A stretch of DNA of 64,000 nucleotides from Streptomyces sp. M92 (GTDB lineage: Bacteria > Actinomycetota > Actinomycetes > Streptomycetales > Streptomycetaceae). The translations under genes were made by a program, and so were the position numbers. Positions 24,964-34,965 of this stretch are shown here, piece by piece (positions within the stretch are counted from its first letter, which is position 1; every line of letters starts with the position of its first letter). The notes under the pieces are model-generated. The model was not told where the DNA came from. It worked only from the letters and a program-made list of their open reading frames with translations, and did no database searches. Where the stretch lies: the NCBI RefSeq assembly GCF_028473745.1, contig NZ_CP101137.1:1798001-1862000 (forward strand), written 5' to 3'.

Positions 24964-26441
24964 GCGTCACGTCCGTCCCGTCCGCCGACGGCTCCGCCAC
25001 CGTCCCACTGGCCTGCGCCACATCACTGCCCACGCCGTCCCAGTCCGCCGCGTACATCGCCTCGCTCGGCAAGCCCACCGCCGCCCAGGTCCTCCAGGAC
25101 TGCAAGGACCGGGGACGGGTGGCCCTGCAGCCGCGGTGCGGCGTGGGCGGGCACGAGGAGATGAAGCGGCTTCTGACGACCCTGGAAGAGGAGGCCCGCC
25201 CCGACATCCTGACACTGACCATCGACTCCCACACCCGGCTCAAGCGGTTCGGCGAGGCCCGGCGCACCCTGCACCTGCGGCCGGCCGACCTCAACGGCTA
25301 CCCGCTGGTCGCCCACGGCTGGCAGCGCGGTCGTGAACTGAACGAACTGGTCGACGCGCCACTGGAGATCCGGCACGGTTCCCCCGACGCCCGCCTCCTC
25401 TTCGACGTTTCCGTCGCCTGCGGCATCACCTCCTTCGAGGGCGGCGGCATCTCGTACAACCTGCCCTACTCCAAGGCCGTGCCGCTGGCCGAGTCCCTGA
25501 CGGCATGGCGGGACGTGGACCGCGCCTGCGGCGAACTGGCCGACCACGGGGTGATCGTCGACCGGGAGCTGTTCGGCACTCTGACCGCGGTGCTCGTGCC
25601 GCCGTCGATCAGCCTCGCCGTCAGCGTGCTGGAGGCGGTGCTCGCCACCCGGGCCGGTGTCCGCTGTGTTTCCGTGGCCTATCCGCAGGGCGGGCACCTG
25701 GTCCAGGACGTCGCGGCCCTGCGCAGCATTCCGGTCCTCGCCGAGCGCTACCTCCCCGCCGGTGTCCAGGTCCACGCGGTGCTGCACGAGTTCATGGGCG
25801 TCTTCCCCCGCGAGCGCGACAACGCCGAGGACCTCATCCTCTACGGGGCGCTGGCGGCCCGGCTCGGCGGGGCCTCCAAACTGATCACCAAGACGTACCA
25901 GGAGGCGTACGGCATCCCCGACACCGCGGCCAACGTGGCCGGTCTGCGACTGGCGAACCGGGCCAACTCGCCGCTGCTGGACTTCGTCACCATCGACGAC
26001 GACCGGGTCACCGAGGAGCAGAGGTGGATCCTCGACGAGGTCGCCGATCTCGTCGAGCCACTGCTGCGGCGCCCCGACCTGATCGAGGCGATCGTCGAGG
26101 CGTTCACCGAGGGGCGGCTGGACATACCGTTCAGCGCCAGCCGTTCCGCCCGGTCCGACATCATCCCGCGGCGCGACGCCACCGGCGCGATCCGCTACCA
26201 GACCGCGGGCGCCCTGCCCTTCGCCCCGGCCCGGCTGCGCCGCAACGAGGAACTGCTGCACGGCGTGGACGGCCTCGGGGAACCGGGCATCGACACCCTG
26301 ATGGCGGGCCTCACCGGCGACATCAACTACTTCCGCGGGCTTTTTCGCGAGTCCGAGCCGCACACCGGGGCCCACGGACCTGGGCGGTCCCGCAATGCGA
26401 CGGCCGCCACCCCCATCGCACCCGCCGAATCGAGGAACTGA
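24960..26441 (+). CDS. glmE: Glutamate mutase epsilon (catalytic) subunit
   Basis: A 493-residue catalytic subunit of methylaspartate mutase, the usual size. Recognisable segments include [68 protein letters not shown] and [13 protein letters not shown]. It makes 3-methylaspartate from glutamate together with the sigma subunit. The same gene pair supplies starter units in vicenistatin-type clusters and methylaspartate in friulimicin-type peptides. Its stop overlaps the following oxidoreductase start (TGATG). A PLP decarboxylase 2 kb downstream in the same operon may process its product. Confidence 0.92.
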   Translation: MSVTSVPSADGSATVPLACATSLPTPSQSAAYIASLGKPTAAQVLQDCKDRGRVALQPRCGVGGHEEMKRLLTTLEEEARPDILTLTIDSHTRLKRFGEARRTLHLRPADLNGYPLVAHGWQRGRELNELVDAPLEIRHGSPDARLLFDVSVACGITSFEGGGISYNLPYSKAVPLAESLTAWRDVDRACGELADHGVIVDRELFGTLTAVLVPPSISLAVSVLEAVLATRAGVRCVSVAYPQGGHLVQDVAALRSIPVLAERYLPAGVQVHAVLHEFMGVFPRERDNAEDLILYGALAARLGGASKLITKTYQEAYGIPDTAANVAGLRLANRANSPLLDFVTIDDDRVTEEQRWILDEVADLVEPLLRRPDLIEAIVEAFTEGRLDIPFSASRSARSDIIPRRDATGAIRYQTAGALPFAPARLRRNEELLHGVDGLGEPGIDTLMAGLTGDINYFRGLFRESEPHTGAHGPGRSRNATAATPIAPAESRN

Positions 26442-27403
26442 TGCGTGCCCTGCAAGTGACCCGCCCCGGCCGACCCGAGGTCCTGGCCGTCACCGACCTG
26501 CCCCGCCCCGAGGCCGCGCCCGGCCAGGTCGTGGTCCGCAACGAGGCCGTCGGCCTCAACTTCATCGACGTCTACTTCCGCGACGGCACCTACCCCACGG
26601 CCTACCCGTTCGTCCCCGGCCAGGAGGCCGCCGGAGTGGTCACCGCCGTGGGCGACGGCGTCACGGATTTCGCCCCGGGCGACCGGGTCGCGTACGCCAC
26701 CCAGCTCGGTGCCTACGCCGAGTACACCGCTGTCCCCCAGACCAAGCTGGTGCCCGTTCCCGACGGCGTCGCGCTGTCCGACGCGGCAGCGGTCCTGCTC
26801 CAGGGGCTCGCCGCGCTGTACCTCAGCGGTACCACGCACCCCGTGGCGGCCGGCGAGACCGTGGTGGTGCTGGCGGCCGCCGGGGGGCTGGGTCAGCTCC
26901 TGGTACGGCTGGCCGCACACCGCGGCGCGCAGGTCGTCGCCGTGGCTTCCACCAAGGAGAAGCGAGAGGCCGCCCTGGCCGCGGGCGCCCACCACGCCCT
27001 GCCGTACGCGGACTTCGCGGCCGGCGTGCGCGAACTCACCGGCGGCCAGGGCGCGCACGCGGTCTACGACTCGGTGGGCGCGGCCACGTTCGAGGAGAGC
27101 GTCAAGGCACTGCGCCGCCGGGGCACCCTCGCCGTGTGCGGGCTGTCCAGCGGCCCGGTCCCGCCGGTCGACGTCGAACTGCTGCGCACGGCGGGCTCCC
27201 TGTACCTGACCCGGCCCACCCTCGCCGACCACGTACCGGACGCGGCCTCGCTCAGGGCGGCGGCCGCCGAGCTCTTCACGCACGTCGCCGACGGCGTGGT
27301 CCGTCCCGGCGTCGGTGAACGGCTGCCGCTGGCCGAGGCGGCACGGGCCCACGTCCTGCTGGAGAGCCGGGCCACCACCGGCAAGGTCCTCCTCACGCCA
27401 TGA
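26441..27403 (+). CDS. Quinone oxidoreductase-like MDR family enzyme
   Basis: A 320-residue medium-chain dehydrogenase/reductase of the zinc-free quinone oxidoreductase group. It has GLNFIDVYFRDGTYP and FVPGQEAAGVV in the N-terminal domain, a nucleotide-binding AAAGGLGQLLVRLAA in the Rossmann part, and TTGKVLLTP at the end. No zinc-binding Cys or His set is present. It would reduce an enone or quinone with NADPH. Tight overlap with the mutase gene puts it in the operon. Its pathway role is unknown; reduction of a desaturated intermediate is one option. Confidence 0.85.
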   Translation: MRALQVTRPGRPEVLAVTDLPRPEAAPGQVVVRNEAVGLNFIDVYFRDGTYPTAYPFVPGQEAAGVVTAVGDGVTDFAPGDRVAYATQLGAYAEYTAVPQTKLVPVPDGVALSDAAAVLLQGLAALYLSGTTHPVAAGETVVVLAAAGGLGQLLVRLAAHRGAQVVAVASTKEKREAALAAGAHHALPYADFAAGVRELTGGQGAHAVYDSVGAATFEESVKALRRRGTLAVCGLSSGPVPPVDVELLRTAGSLYLTRPTLADHVPDAASLRAAAAELFTHVADGVVRPGVGERLPLAEAARAHVLLESRATTGKVLLTP

Positions 27404-27482
27404 CGCACCGGCCGGGCCCCGCCGCCGACCGCACCCCGAGCCGTACCCGCAGCCGCTGTGGAGGCGGAGGAAGGACGACATC

Positions 27483-28439
27483 ATGAGCGCCGACGTAGCC
27501 ACCGAGGGGACCGCGGTCCCGGCCGGCGGTACCGCCCCCCGCGGCATCGGTGCCGTCCCGGCACCGGTGCTGATGCTGGTCGGGATGGTGAGCACCCAAC
27601 TCGGGGCGGCCTTCGCCAAGCAGTTGTTCGGCACCGTGGGACCCGCCGCGATGACCGTGCTGCGGCTCGGTTTCGCCGCGGCGGTGCTCCTGCTGTTCTG
27701 GCGGCCGTCGCTGCGACTGGACCGGCGCACGACGGGTGCGGTCGCCGTCCTCGGCATCGCCATCGCAGGCATGAATCTGTGCTTCTACCTGGCCATGGCC
27801 CGGATGCCCGTCGGTGTCGCGCTGACCGTCGGGATGGCGGGGCCGCTCACCGTCGCGGCCCTGTCCTCACGTCGGGCCCGCGACCGGCTGTGGGCGGTGC
27901 TCGCCGGGTGCGGCATCGCCCTCCTCGGCTGGCAGGGTGGCGCCGCCGGGATCACCGGGCTGCTCATCGCCCTGGCGTGCGCGGTGTTCTGGGGCGCGTA
28001 CGTGCCGCTGTCGGCCAGGGTCGGCGCGCTGCTGCCCGGCGGGGGCGGACTGGCGCTCGCGATGGCCTTCGGCACGCTGTGCGCGCTGCCGGCCGGGCTG
28101 TGGGAGGGCGGCTCCGCGCTGGCGGACCCGGCGGTGCTCGCCTTCGGGTTCGGCGTCGCGATGCTGTCGTCCCTGGTGCCGTACACCTGCGAGATGGAGA
28201 CGCTGCGCCGGGTTTCCGCGCTCGTCTTCGGGGTGCTGCTCAGCCTGGAACCGGCGATCGGCGCCCTGGTGGCCCTGCTCGTCCTGCACGAGACCATCTC
28301 GCCGTTGCAGACGCTGGGCCTCGCGGCCGTCGTCGTCGCGTCGATCGGCGTCATCCGCGGCACACGCGGCGCCCCCGTCGAGCGGGACGCCGCTTCACGA
28401 GACATACCGGACTCACGAGAGCAAGGACTCCGCCAATGA
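27483..28439 (+). CDS. EamA/RhtA-family transporter
   Basis: A 318-residue drug/metabolite transporter superfamily permease with about ten hydrophobic helices in two repeated halves. The first half begins at PAPVLMLVGMVSTQLGAAFAK and the second near GLLIALACAVFWGAYVPLS, with LEPAIGALVALLVLHE near the end as in RhtA. RhtA-type proteins export amino acids such as threonine and homoserine. Within this operon it may export the product, a nonprotein amino acid intermediate, or excess amino acid. The ATG at 27483 follows GGAGGAAGG by about nine bases. Confidence 0.88.
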   Translation: MSADVATEGTAVPAGGTAPRGIGAVPAPVLMLVGMVSTQLGAAFAKQLFGTVGPAAMTVLRLGFAAAVLLLFWRPSLRLDRRTTGAVAVLGIAIAGMNLCFYLAMARMPVGVALTVGMAGPLTVAALSSRRARDRLWAVLAGCGIALLGWQGGAAGITGLLIALACAVFWGAYVPLSARVGALLPGGGGLALAMAFGTLCALPAGLWEGGSALADPAVLAFGFGVAMLSSLVPYTCEMETLRRVSALVFGVLLSLEPAIGALVALLVLHETISPLQTLGLAAVVVASIGVIRGTRGAPVERDAASRDIPDSREQGLRQ

Positions 28440-29968
28440 TCGACACGGGCAGGAACGCGGCGCTGGTCGGCCGGCCGGAAGCCTTCGAACAGCTGAGGAC
28501 ACTGGTGGACTCCGCGCTCGGCGCGCTCCACGACGCCTCGCTGAAGCGGGGTGGACCGGTCGCGGCCGGCGGCCCCCAGGCGGCGGCCGCCGCGATGGAC
28601 CGGTTCCTCGAAGGGGGAGCGTTCCTCGCCGAGAGCCCCGACCCCCGGCGGGTGACCGCGCTGTTCGAGGCGTACGCCGCCGGTGCGGCCGACCTCGCGC
28701 ACCCGGCCGCCGTGTCCCGCATGCAGTGCGCGCCCACGGCCGCCTCCGTCGCCGCCGAGCTGCTCGCCGCCGCCCTCAACCAGTCCCTGCACTCTTGGGA
28801 GAGCGGTCCCTTCGCCCTGCAGCTGGAGCGGCGGCTGATCGCGGAGATGGCGTCGTGGGCCGGCTTCGGCGCCGGGGCGTCGGGCACCCTCACACCGGGG
28901 GGCAGCATCTCCAACCTGATGGGTCTGCTGGTCGCCAGGGAACACGCGCTGCGGGAGAGCGGCGAGGTGTCCCGCTCGGGCCTGACCGGTCTGCGGGTCG
29001 GGCCGAGGATCCTGTGCTCGGCGGCCGCACACTTCTCCGTGGCCCGCGCGGCCGGTTTCCTCGGCCTCGGCCAGGACGCCGTGGTGTGTGTGCCGGTGGA
29101 CGACCTCGGCCGGATGCGGGTGGACGAAGCACGCCGCATCCTCGACCGGTTCGGTCCCGACGAGCTCCCCCTGGCGCTGGTCGCGACGGCGGGCACGACG
29201 GACCGCGGTGCCTTCGACCCGCTGCCCGAGCTGGCCGACCTGGCCGCCGAGCGGGACATGTGGCTGCACGTCGACGCGGCGTACGGCATCGGGGCGCTGT
29301 TCTCCCGCACGCTCGCCCCGCTCCTGACCGGGCTGGACCGCGCCGACTCCGTCGCCTTCGACCTGCACAAGTTCGGCTGGACGCCGGCCTCGTCGAGCGT
29401 GCTCCTGGTCCGCGACGAGCGGCACCTGCGGTGCCTGGACCAGCAGGCTGTGTACCTCAACCCGGCGGACGACGAGGCGGCCGGGTTCACCGCGCTGCTG
29501 GGCACCTCGATGCAGACGACGCGTCGCTCGGACGCCTTCAAGATGACCGCGTCCCTGCTGACGCTGGGTCGGGAGGGCATGGGCGCCTGGATGGACCGGT
29601 GCCATGGTCTGGCCCGGTACGCCGCGGCCCGCATCACGGCCGGCACGGACCTGGACCTGCTGGCGGAGCCGCTGCTCAGCACGGTGATCTTCCGCTGCCG
29701 GCCGCCCGCGTGGGGCGTGACCGACGAGAACGCCTGGAACGCCGCGGTCCGGCGCACGCTCATGGCGCGCGGACGCGCGCTCGTGGCCCGCACCAAGGTG
29801 GCCGGCCCGGATGGTGAGCCCCGGGTCCACCTCAAGCTCGTCTTCCTCAACCCGGCGACGACCGAGGCGGACGTCGACGAACTGCTGGCGGACATCGCCG
29901 CCGTCGCCCGGGAACTGGCCGAGGCAGGCCTCGGCGAGGGCAGCGACGGAAGCACGTACGGCGACTGA
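28436..29968 (+). CDS. PLP-dependent group II amino acid decarboxylase
   Basis: A 510-residue fold-type I decarboxylase of the glutamate/diaminobutyrate/aromatic amino acid group. The signature includes SGTLTPGGSISNLMGL, WLHVDAAYG and AFDLHKFGW with the PLP-binding Lys312. The start overlaps the EamA gene stop (ATGA). The same operon makes 3-methylaspartate; in vicenistatin biosynthesis glutamate mutase is paired with a PLP decarboxylase that yields 3-aminoisobutyrate. That is the most economical reading here. Decarboxylation of glutamate, aspartate or diaminobutyrate cannot be excluded from sequence alone. Confidence 0.87.
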   Translation: MIDTGRNAALVGRPEAFEQLRTLVDSALGALHDASLKRGGPVAAGGPQAAAAAMDRFLEGGAFLAESPDPRRVTALFEAYAAGAADLAHPAAVSRMQCAPTAASVAAELLAAALNQSLHSWESGPFALQLERRLIAEMASWAGFGAGASGTLTPGGSISNLMGLLVAREHALRESGEVSRSGLTGLRVGPRILCSAAAHFSVARAAGFLGLGQDAVVCVPVDDLGRMRVDEARRILDRFGPDELPLALVATAGTTDRGAFDPLPELADLAAERDMWLHVDAAYGIGALFSRTLAPLLTGLDRADSVAFDLHKFGWTPASSSVLLVRDERHLRCLDQQAVYLNPADDEAAGFTALLGTSMQTTRRSDAFKMTASLLTLGREGMGAWMDRCHGLARYAAARITAGTDLDLLAEPLLSTVIFRCRPPAWGVTDENAWNAAVRRTLMARGRALVARTKVAGPDGEPRVHLKLVFLNPATTEADVDELLADIAAVARELAEAGLGEGSDGSTYGD

Positions 29969-30002
29969 CCGGCAAGCGGCGCGACAACCCCCGGAGGACC
30001 AC

Positions 30003-30908
30003 GTGGACATCCGCCAGCTCACGACCTTTCAGAAGGCCGCCACCCTGCTCAGCTTCAGCCGGGCGGCAGCGGAGCTCAACTACGCCCAGTCCAGCGTCAC
30101 CGGCCAGATCAGGGGCCTGGAGAACGCCCTCGGCATCGAGTTGTTCGAGCGGGTCTCGGGCCGCAGCGTCCGGCTCACCCAGGCCGGGGAACGGTTCCTG
30201 CCGTACGCCGAGCAGTTGCTCTGCCTGGCCGACGAGGCCCGCAGCGCGGCCCGGGGCGGCAGTGAGCCGGTCGGCCGGGTCCTCGTCGGAACCATGGAGA
30301 GCATCGCGACCTACCACATGCCCCCGGTGCTGGAGTTCTTCCATCACCGCCACCCGGGGCTGCAAGTGGTACTGCGGCCGGGTTCCGGCGAGGACACCCT
30401 CCAGGCGCTCGGACGGGGCGCCCTCGACCTCGGTCTGGTGATGGACGTGGAGACCCGGCACGCCGGCATGGAGGGCGTCGTGCTGCGCACCGAGCCGCTG
30501 GTCGCCGTCGTCTGTCCGGACCACCTGCTGGCCGCACGCCGGCGGGTGACCTCGGACCAGTTGCGGGAAACGCCCCTTCTGGTGCCCGAGGCGGGGCCGC
30601 GCTGCCGCAGGCTGCTGGAACGGGAGCTGTGGAGCGGGCGGGAGCCCGCGCCGCTGCTGGAATCCGGGACTGTGGAGTCCGCGAAGCGCTGGGCGGCAGC
30701 CGGGCTCGGGATCGCCCTGCTGCCCGCCGTGGCCGTGGCGGACGACATCGACACCGGTGTCCTCGCCCCGCTCGCCTGGCGGCCACCCTTCGAGGTCAGC
30801 ACCCAGCTCCTGTGGCGCCGCGGCACACGATTGACCACGGGCATGCGGGCCTGCGCGGAAAAGGTCAGTGAATTCCTGGCCGAAGAAACTGATCGAATAG
30901 CCGCCTGA
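30003..30908 (+). CDS. LysR-family transcriptional regulator
   Basis: A 301-residue LysR-type regulator. The N-terminal helix-turn-helix (LTTFQKAATLLSFSRAAAEL, SSVTGQIRGLENALG) covers about 1-65, followed by a periplasmic-binding-protein-like effector domain. The GTG at 30003 follows GGAGGACC. It closes the sulfotransferase-to-decarboxylase operon and faces a 255-base spacer before the next operon. Such regulators respond to small molecules, often pathway intermediates. The spacer downstream and the divergent region at 20425 are reasonable targets, but this is not visible in sequence. Confidence 0.9.
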   Translation: MDIRQLTTFQKAATLLSFSRAAAELNYAQSSVTGQIRGLENALGIELFERVSGRSVRLTQAGERFLPYAEQLLCLADEARSAARGGSEPVGRVLVGTMESIATYHMPPVLEFFHHRHPGLQVVLRPGSGEDTLQALGRGALDLGLVMDVETRHAGMEGVVLRTEPLVAVVCPDHLLAARRRVTSDQLRETPLLVPEAGPRCRRLLERELWSGREPAPLLESGTVESAKRWAAAGLGIALLPAVAVADDIDTGVLAPLAWRPPFEVSTQLLWRRGTRLTTGMRACAEKVSEFLAEETDRIAA

Positions 30909-31163
30909 ATTCTCGACCGGCCGCCGCTGCCGACCCGATACCGCGACCCATCAGAATGTCCGAACCCCGCGATTCCCTAAGTCGATCGAGAATTCATTGA
31001 CCGAACGCCCCGGGGTTGGTGAAATTAATACATCAGCACGGGGGCGCAGCACGTAAATCGCTTTTCAAGCCAGGTGCGGCCCTGACGAAAGACTTAATGA
31101 CCGGGCTAGGTTCGGGACTTAAGACGGTGCTTCAGTGAGGTGGATCACTTGAGGGGTAATCCG
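30909..31163 (+). promoter_or_regulatory. Intergenic region upstream of the BtrH/transketolase/lysW operon
   Basis: A 255-base spacer with unusually low GC for this window, including AATTAATAC and CTTAATGACC stretches. TTGACC near 31000 is a possible -35 box, but the spacing to the nearest AT-rich hexamer is not canonical. It should carry the promoter of the 31164-36947 operon and perhaps a binding site for a regulator. Confidence 0.45.
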
Positions 31164-31736
31164 GTGTTCTCCGCCAGGACAGGCCGGTGCGAACCGGTGG
31201 ACATTTCCGGCCATCGCAACAATGCAGCCGTCTCCGCTGCCACGGAGACCAAGGCGGGAGAGTTCAACGTATGGGGAAACTCGTTCTCTGCCGATTATCT
31301 GCCGGCGGGCAAGAGTCTTGTGCACGTGGACGGCGTTCCCTTCGAGTTCCCTCCGGTCTGTGAGGGGCCGGACAATGTCCGCTGCGCCGGACAGTTCATT
31401 CGTGTGCCCGAAGGCCGTTACGACTGGATCCACGTCCTGGCGGCGTCCGAACGGCGCTGCGAGGACACCGTCGAGCTGAGCTTCGCCGACGGATTCGTCG
31501 ACGCGGAAGCGCTGCGGGTCTCCGACTTCTGGGCGGCGCCGGCGTGGTTCGGCGAGGTCAAGGCGTTCGAGAGTCTGGTCATGCACTACCCGCACCACGT
31601 GCAACGAGGCATTCCCGCCGTCATGTGGGCACAACGGGTGCCGGTCACCCGGCGGGCCGGGCTGACCGGCATCCTGCTGCCCCGCAACGTGGCGATCCAT
31701 CTCTTCGCGGTCACCCTCCAGCGGACGGAGCTCTGA
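31164..31736 (+). CDS. Conserved actinobacterial protein, unknown function
   Basis: A 190-residue protein with a predicted beta-sandwich character (GEFNVWGNSFSADYLPAG, VHVDGVPFEFPP, QFIRVPEGRYDWIHVLAA). I recognise it as a conserved hypothetical type rather than a named enzyme; the pattern recalls carbohydrate- or ligand-binding modules without catalytic residues. The GTG at 31164 is preferred because GAGGGG lies seven bases upstream; a GTG at 31140 lacks a comparable site. It ends next to the BtrH-like gene (stop in GAGATG) and so is co-translated with it. A binding or chaperone role for an intermediate is possible. Confidence 0.65.
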   Translation: MFSARTGRCEPVDISGHRNNAAVSAATETKAGEFNVWGNSFSADYLPAGKSLVHVDGVPFEFPPVCEGPDNVRCAGQFIRVPEGRYDWIHVLAASERRCEDTVELSFADGFVDAEALRVSDFWAAPAWFGEVKAFESLVMHYPHHVQRGIPAVMWAQRVPVTRRAGLTGILLPRNVAIHLFAVTLQRTEL

Positions 31737-31737
31737 G

Positions 31738-32787
31738 ATGACCGTCGACACGACGGCACGCACTTACATGATCACCGGACCGGAACCCGAGTTGTGGTAC
31801 CGCGATCTCATCAGCTGCCTGCAGTCCACCATCGGCTCGGTGCTGGCACGGGCGGGCGCCGATCCGCTGGCCGTGCTCGGCGCGGGCTGGCGATTCCTGC
31901 ACCTGCCGGGCGACGTCAGGTCCGAGGAGTTCTACTACCCCTGCCTCGCGGACGGGTCCGGCGTCACTGACCTCGGTGCCGCGCTGGCGCCCCACCACGA
32001 GCTGCACGCGCGCTGGTGGCAGCCTGCCGACGACGACGTCTGGCGGGAGGTGCGCGAGTCGCTGGCCGACGACCGGTTGGTCATCGCCGCCGTGGACAAC
32101 TTCCACCTGCCGTTCCGGCCCGCGTACGGAGACGTGCACGCCGCACACCTGGTGGTCGTCCACGGACTGGACGAGACGCGCGGGGTGGTGCACGTCTCGG
32201 ACGCGATGCCGCCCGCGTTCCGCGGTGCCGTCCCGATCGAGGACTTCCTGCGGAGCTGGGGCTCGGCGAACCCGTCCGACGTCCAGGACGCCTTCTTCAG
32301 CGACTCGCGGATCGGCCGGCGCTGTCTCGACGTCCGCCTCGACACCCCGCCCGAGCCCTTGACGCCCGAACGGCTCGGCGAGTTCCTGCGCACCGACGTC
32401 GACGGCTTCACCATGGCCACCTCGGCCCGTACCGGTCTCGCCGGATACGACGAGTTCGCCGCGGAACTCCTCGACCGGTGCCGGGGCGCAGACGCCGGCG
32501 CACTGCGCGAGCTGTACCCCTTCGGCTGGGGCATGCAGGCGCAGGCGGCACTGCACGGTGAGCTCCTGCGCCGCTGCGGCGGCCGATGGGACGACCCGGT
32601 GCTCGCCGCAGCCGGACGGGCGGTCGAGTCCGTCGCGCACGCCTGGACCGGCCTGCGCTTCACCGGCGCGCACGGGCTCGCGGACCCGCGCGCCGCCGCA
32701 CCCGACATCGCGCGCCACGTCACGCGACTGCGCGGCGCGTACGCCCTCGCGGTCGATGCCGTCGGCGCGGCGGCCGTCCGGCTGTGA
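31738..32787 (+). CDS. BtrH-like acyltransferase
   Basis: A 349-residue protein resembling the BtrH family, which has a papain-like N-terminal domain. In butirosin biosynthesis BtrH moves an acyl group from a carrier protein to an amine. Cys27 (LISCLQSTI) is the likely nucleophile, with His134 or His137 ([13 protein letters not shown]) and an Asp in VSDAMPP as partners; GWRFLHLP is another family segment. The C-terminal half is helical. Here it could acylate the LysW-derived amino acid with a residue held on one of the PCPs, or make an amide without a condensation domain. It is followed by the DegT aminotransferase 43 bases downstream. Confidence 0.75.
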   Translation: MTVDTTARTYMITGPEPELWYRDLISCLQSTIGSVLARAGADPLAVLGAGWRFLHLPGDVRSEEFYYPCLADGSGVTDLGAALAPHHELHARWWQPADDDVWREVRESLADDRLVIAAVDNFHLPFRPAYGDVHAAHLVVVHGLDETRGVVHVSDAMPPAFRGAVPIEDFLRSWGSANPSDVQDAFFSDSRIGRRCLDVRLDTPPEPLTPERLGEFLRTDVDGFTMATSARTGLAGYDEFAAELLDRCRGADAGALRELYPFGWGMQAQAALHGELLRRCGGRWDDPVLAAAGRAVESVAHAWTGLRFTGAHGLADPRAAAPDIARHVTRLRGAYALAVDAVGAAAVRL

Positions 32788-32830
32788 CCGCGTACGCATC
32801 GACCACCGTGAACCTGTGGAGTGGAGAGTG

Positions 32831-34126
32831 ATGAGCAAGCTGGCAGCGCTCGGCGGCACCGCGACCGTGCCGACGGACCGGCGCCACGTGCCGTGGCCCC
32901 TGGTGCAGGACGAGGACCGCAAGGCGGTTCTGGACGCGCTCGACGGGGCGAGACTGGTGTCCGACACGGACGGCGTGAACCCGGTGTCCGCGCTGGAGGA
33001 GGCGTGGGCCCGCCGCTTCGGTTTCGAGCACTGCGTCGCGGTCTCCAACGGCACCGCGGCGCTGTCCCTCGCGCTGGCCGCGCTCGGTGTCGGACCGGGT
33101 GACGAGGTGATCGTGCCCGCACTCAGTTTCATCGCCACCGGGCTCGCACCCGTGCACCAGATGGCCGTTCCCGTGTTCGCCGACATCGACCCGGTCACCT
33201 TCAACATCGACCCGGACGACGTGGAGCGCCGGATCACGGCTCGGACCAAGGCGATCATCCCCGTGCACCTGCACGGCGCGCCCGCCGACATGGACCGAAT
33301 CACCGGGATCGCGCGCAAGCACGGCATCGCGGTGATCGAGGACGCCGCACAGGCCCCCGGCGCGACCCACCGCGGTCGGCCGGTCGGCGGGATCGGTGCC
33401 GCCGGCGCCTTCAGCCTCCAGGTCAGCAAGAACATACCGACCTGCGGTGAAGGCGGCCTGCTGGTGACCCGCGACGCGGAACTGGCCGAGGCGATGCGCC
33501 GCGGCAGGCAGTTCGGCGAGATGATCGAAGCCGGTCGGGAGCGCGACTACGTCTCGTACGGCCTGGGCTGGAATCACAAGATGAACGCTCTCCAGGCCGC
33601 GTTCACCACCGCGCAGCTCGACCGGTACGAAGAGTACGAGCGCGCGCGGCAGCACAATGTCACCGAGTTCCTCGCCCGGCTCGGACAGCTGCCCGGTCTG
33701 CGCGTGCCGACCGCGCTGCCGGACAGCACCCACGCCTGGCACATCCTGCGGTTCCGGTTCGACCCGGCCGCGTTCGGCCTGGACGGGGTGCGGCCCGAGG
33801 CACTGCGCGGGGCTCTGCGGCGGCTGCTGCGCGCCGAGGGCGTACCGATGTCGCAGTACCAGCTCATGCCGCTGCCCGACCAGAAGGTGTTCGTGGACCG
33901 CGCCGGCTTCGGCTCGGGCTACCCGTGGTCCGTGACCGGCGCGCCCGCAACGGTCGTCGGTGAGGACTACCCGGTCACCCGCGCGGTCATCGCCGACTCC
34001 CTGACCCTCCAGAAGCGCCACCTTCATCCCGGAGCGGGCGAACTGCTCGGCCTGTACGCGGACGCCTTCGACAAGGTGTGGGCGAACCGCGACATGGTGG
34101 CCACGTTCGCGAAGGCGGCCTCATGA
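32831..34126 (+). CDS. DegT/DnrJ/EryC1/StrS-family aminotransferase
   Basis: A 431-residue PLP enzyme of the sugar aminotransferase family. Signs are [36 protein letters not shown] and the PLP lysine in [15 protein letters not shown] (Lys200). It is directly followed, with an ATGA overlap, by the split transketolase and LysW. A hydroxy-ketone made by transketolase on a LysW-bound semialdehyde looks like a keto-sugar, which is what this family aminates. It is therefore a strong candidate for installing the second amino group of the diamino-dihydroxy acid. The class III enzyme at 54145 is the alternative. Confidence 0.9.
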   Translation: MSKLAALGGTATVPTDRRHVPWPLVQDEDRKAVLDALDGARLVSDTDGVNPVSALEEAWARRFGFEHCVAVSNGTAALSLALAALGVGPGDEVIVPALSFIATGLAPVHQMAVPVFADIDPVTFNIDPDDVERRITARTKAIIPVHLHGAPADMDRITGIARKHGIAVIEDAAQAPGATHRGRPVGGIGAAGAFSLQVSKNIPTCGEGGLLVTRDAELAEAMRRGRQFGEMIEAGRERDYVSYGLGWNHKMNALQAAFTTAQLDRYEEYERARQHNVTEFLARLGQLPGLRVPTALPDSTHAWHILRFRFDPAAFGLDGVRPEALRGALRRLLRAEGVPMSQYQLMPLPDQKVFVDRAGFGSGYPWSVTGAPATVVGEDYPVTRAVIADSLTLQKRHLHPGAGELLGLYADAFDKVWANRDMVATFAKAAS

Positions 34127-34965
34127 ACGCGACCCCGGTCCTGGAGCGGACCTCTTTGGCCTCGGCCGCCGCACGCATCCGCTCGCACGTCGTCGACATG
34201 TGCGCGGGACCCGAAGGCGGGCATCTCGGCGGTGCTCTCTCCTGCGCTGACGTTCTCGCCGCGCTGTACTTCTCGGTGCTGAACGTGGACCCGCGGCGTC
34301 CGGACGACCCGGATCGCGACCGCTTTCTGCTCAGCAAGGGCCACGCCGCCGTCGGCCTCTACGCGGCGCTCGCCGAACGCGGCTTCTTCCCGGTCGGGGA
34401 GCTCGCCGGCTATGGACGCCCAGGCAGCAGGCTGATGGGCCATCCGGTGCGCGCGGTGCCCGGCGTGGAGCTGCCGACCGGATCGCTCGGCCACGGACTC
34501 GCGCTGGGCTGCGGGTTCGCGCTGGCCGCCCGGTACGCGGGCCGCTCCGCGCGCAGCTTCGTCCTGCTCGGCGACGGCGAGCTCCAGGAAGGTTCGGTGT
34601 GGGAGGCGGCCATCGCGGCCGTGTCGCTGCGCCTCGACCGACTGGTCGCCGTGGTGGACCGCAATGGACTGCAGTTGACCGGCCCCACCGACGCGATCGC
34701 GCCGATGGAACCACTGGCCGACCGCTGGCGCGGTTTCGGCTGGGCGGTCCGCGAGGTGGGCGGGCACGATCCGGACGAGCTGGCGGCGCATCTCGACTGC
34801 GCACCCTGGGAGCCGGGCAAGCCGAGTGTGCTGATCGCCCGTACGGTCAAGGGCCAGGGGCTGCCGTTCCTCGCCGGCCGCAGTGCCAGCCACTACGTGA
34901 CGCTGTCGCCGCGCAACCACGCACGGGCGGTCCGTGGGCTGCGAGCAGCGGAGGACGCCGCATGA
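34123..34965 (+). CDS. Transketolase, N-terminal (TPP-binding) subunit
   Basis: A 280-residue protein matching the thiamine-diphosphate-binding half of transketolase: [45 protein letters not shown] and the TPP/Mg segment [15 protein letters not shown]. Split transketolases are common in secondary metabolism. With the next gene it would transfer a two-carbon ketol unit to an aldehyde. In the LysW pathway the acceptor is glutamate-gamma-semialdehyde held on the carrier, giving a seven-carbon hydroxyketo acid. The start overlaps the DegT stop, and the stop overlaps the C-terminal subunit start. Confidence 0.93.
   Translation: MNATPVLERTSLASAAARIRSHVVDMCAGPEGGHLGGALSCADVLAALYFSVLNVDPRRPDDPDRDRFLLSKGHAAVGLYAALAERGFFPVGELAGYGRPGSRLMGHPVRAVPGVELPTGSLGHGLALGCGFALAARYAGRSARSFVLLGDGELQEGSVWEAAIAAVSLRLDRLVAVVDRNGLQLTGPTDAIAPMEPLADRWRGFGWAVREVGGHDPDELAAHLDCAPWEPGKPSVLIARTVKGQGLPFLAGRSASHYVTLSPRNHARAVRGLRAAEDAA

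Noticed and set aside
31119-31763. Long minus-strand frame opposite the conserved protein at 31164
   Set aside because: It is the antisense shadow of a gene with recognisable conserved segments and a good ribosome site; the minus-strand product resembles nothing.
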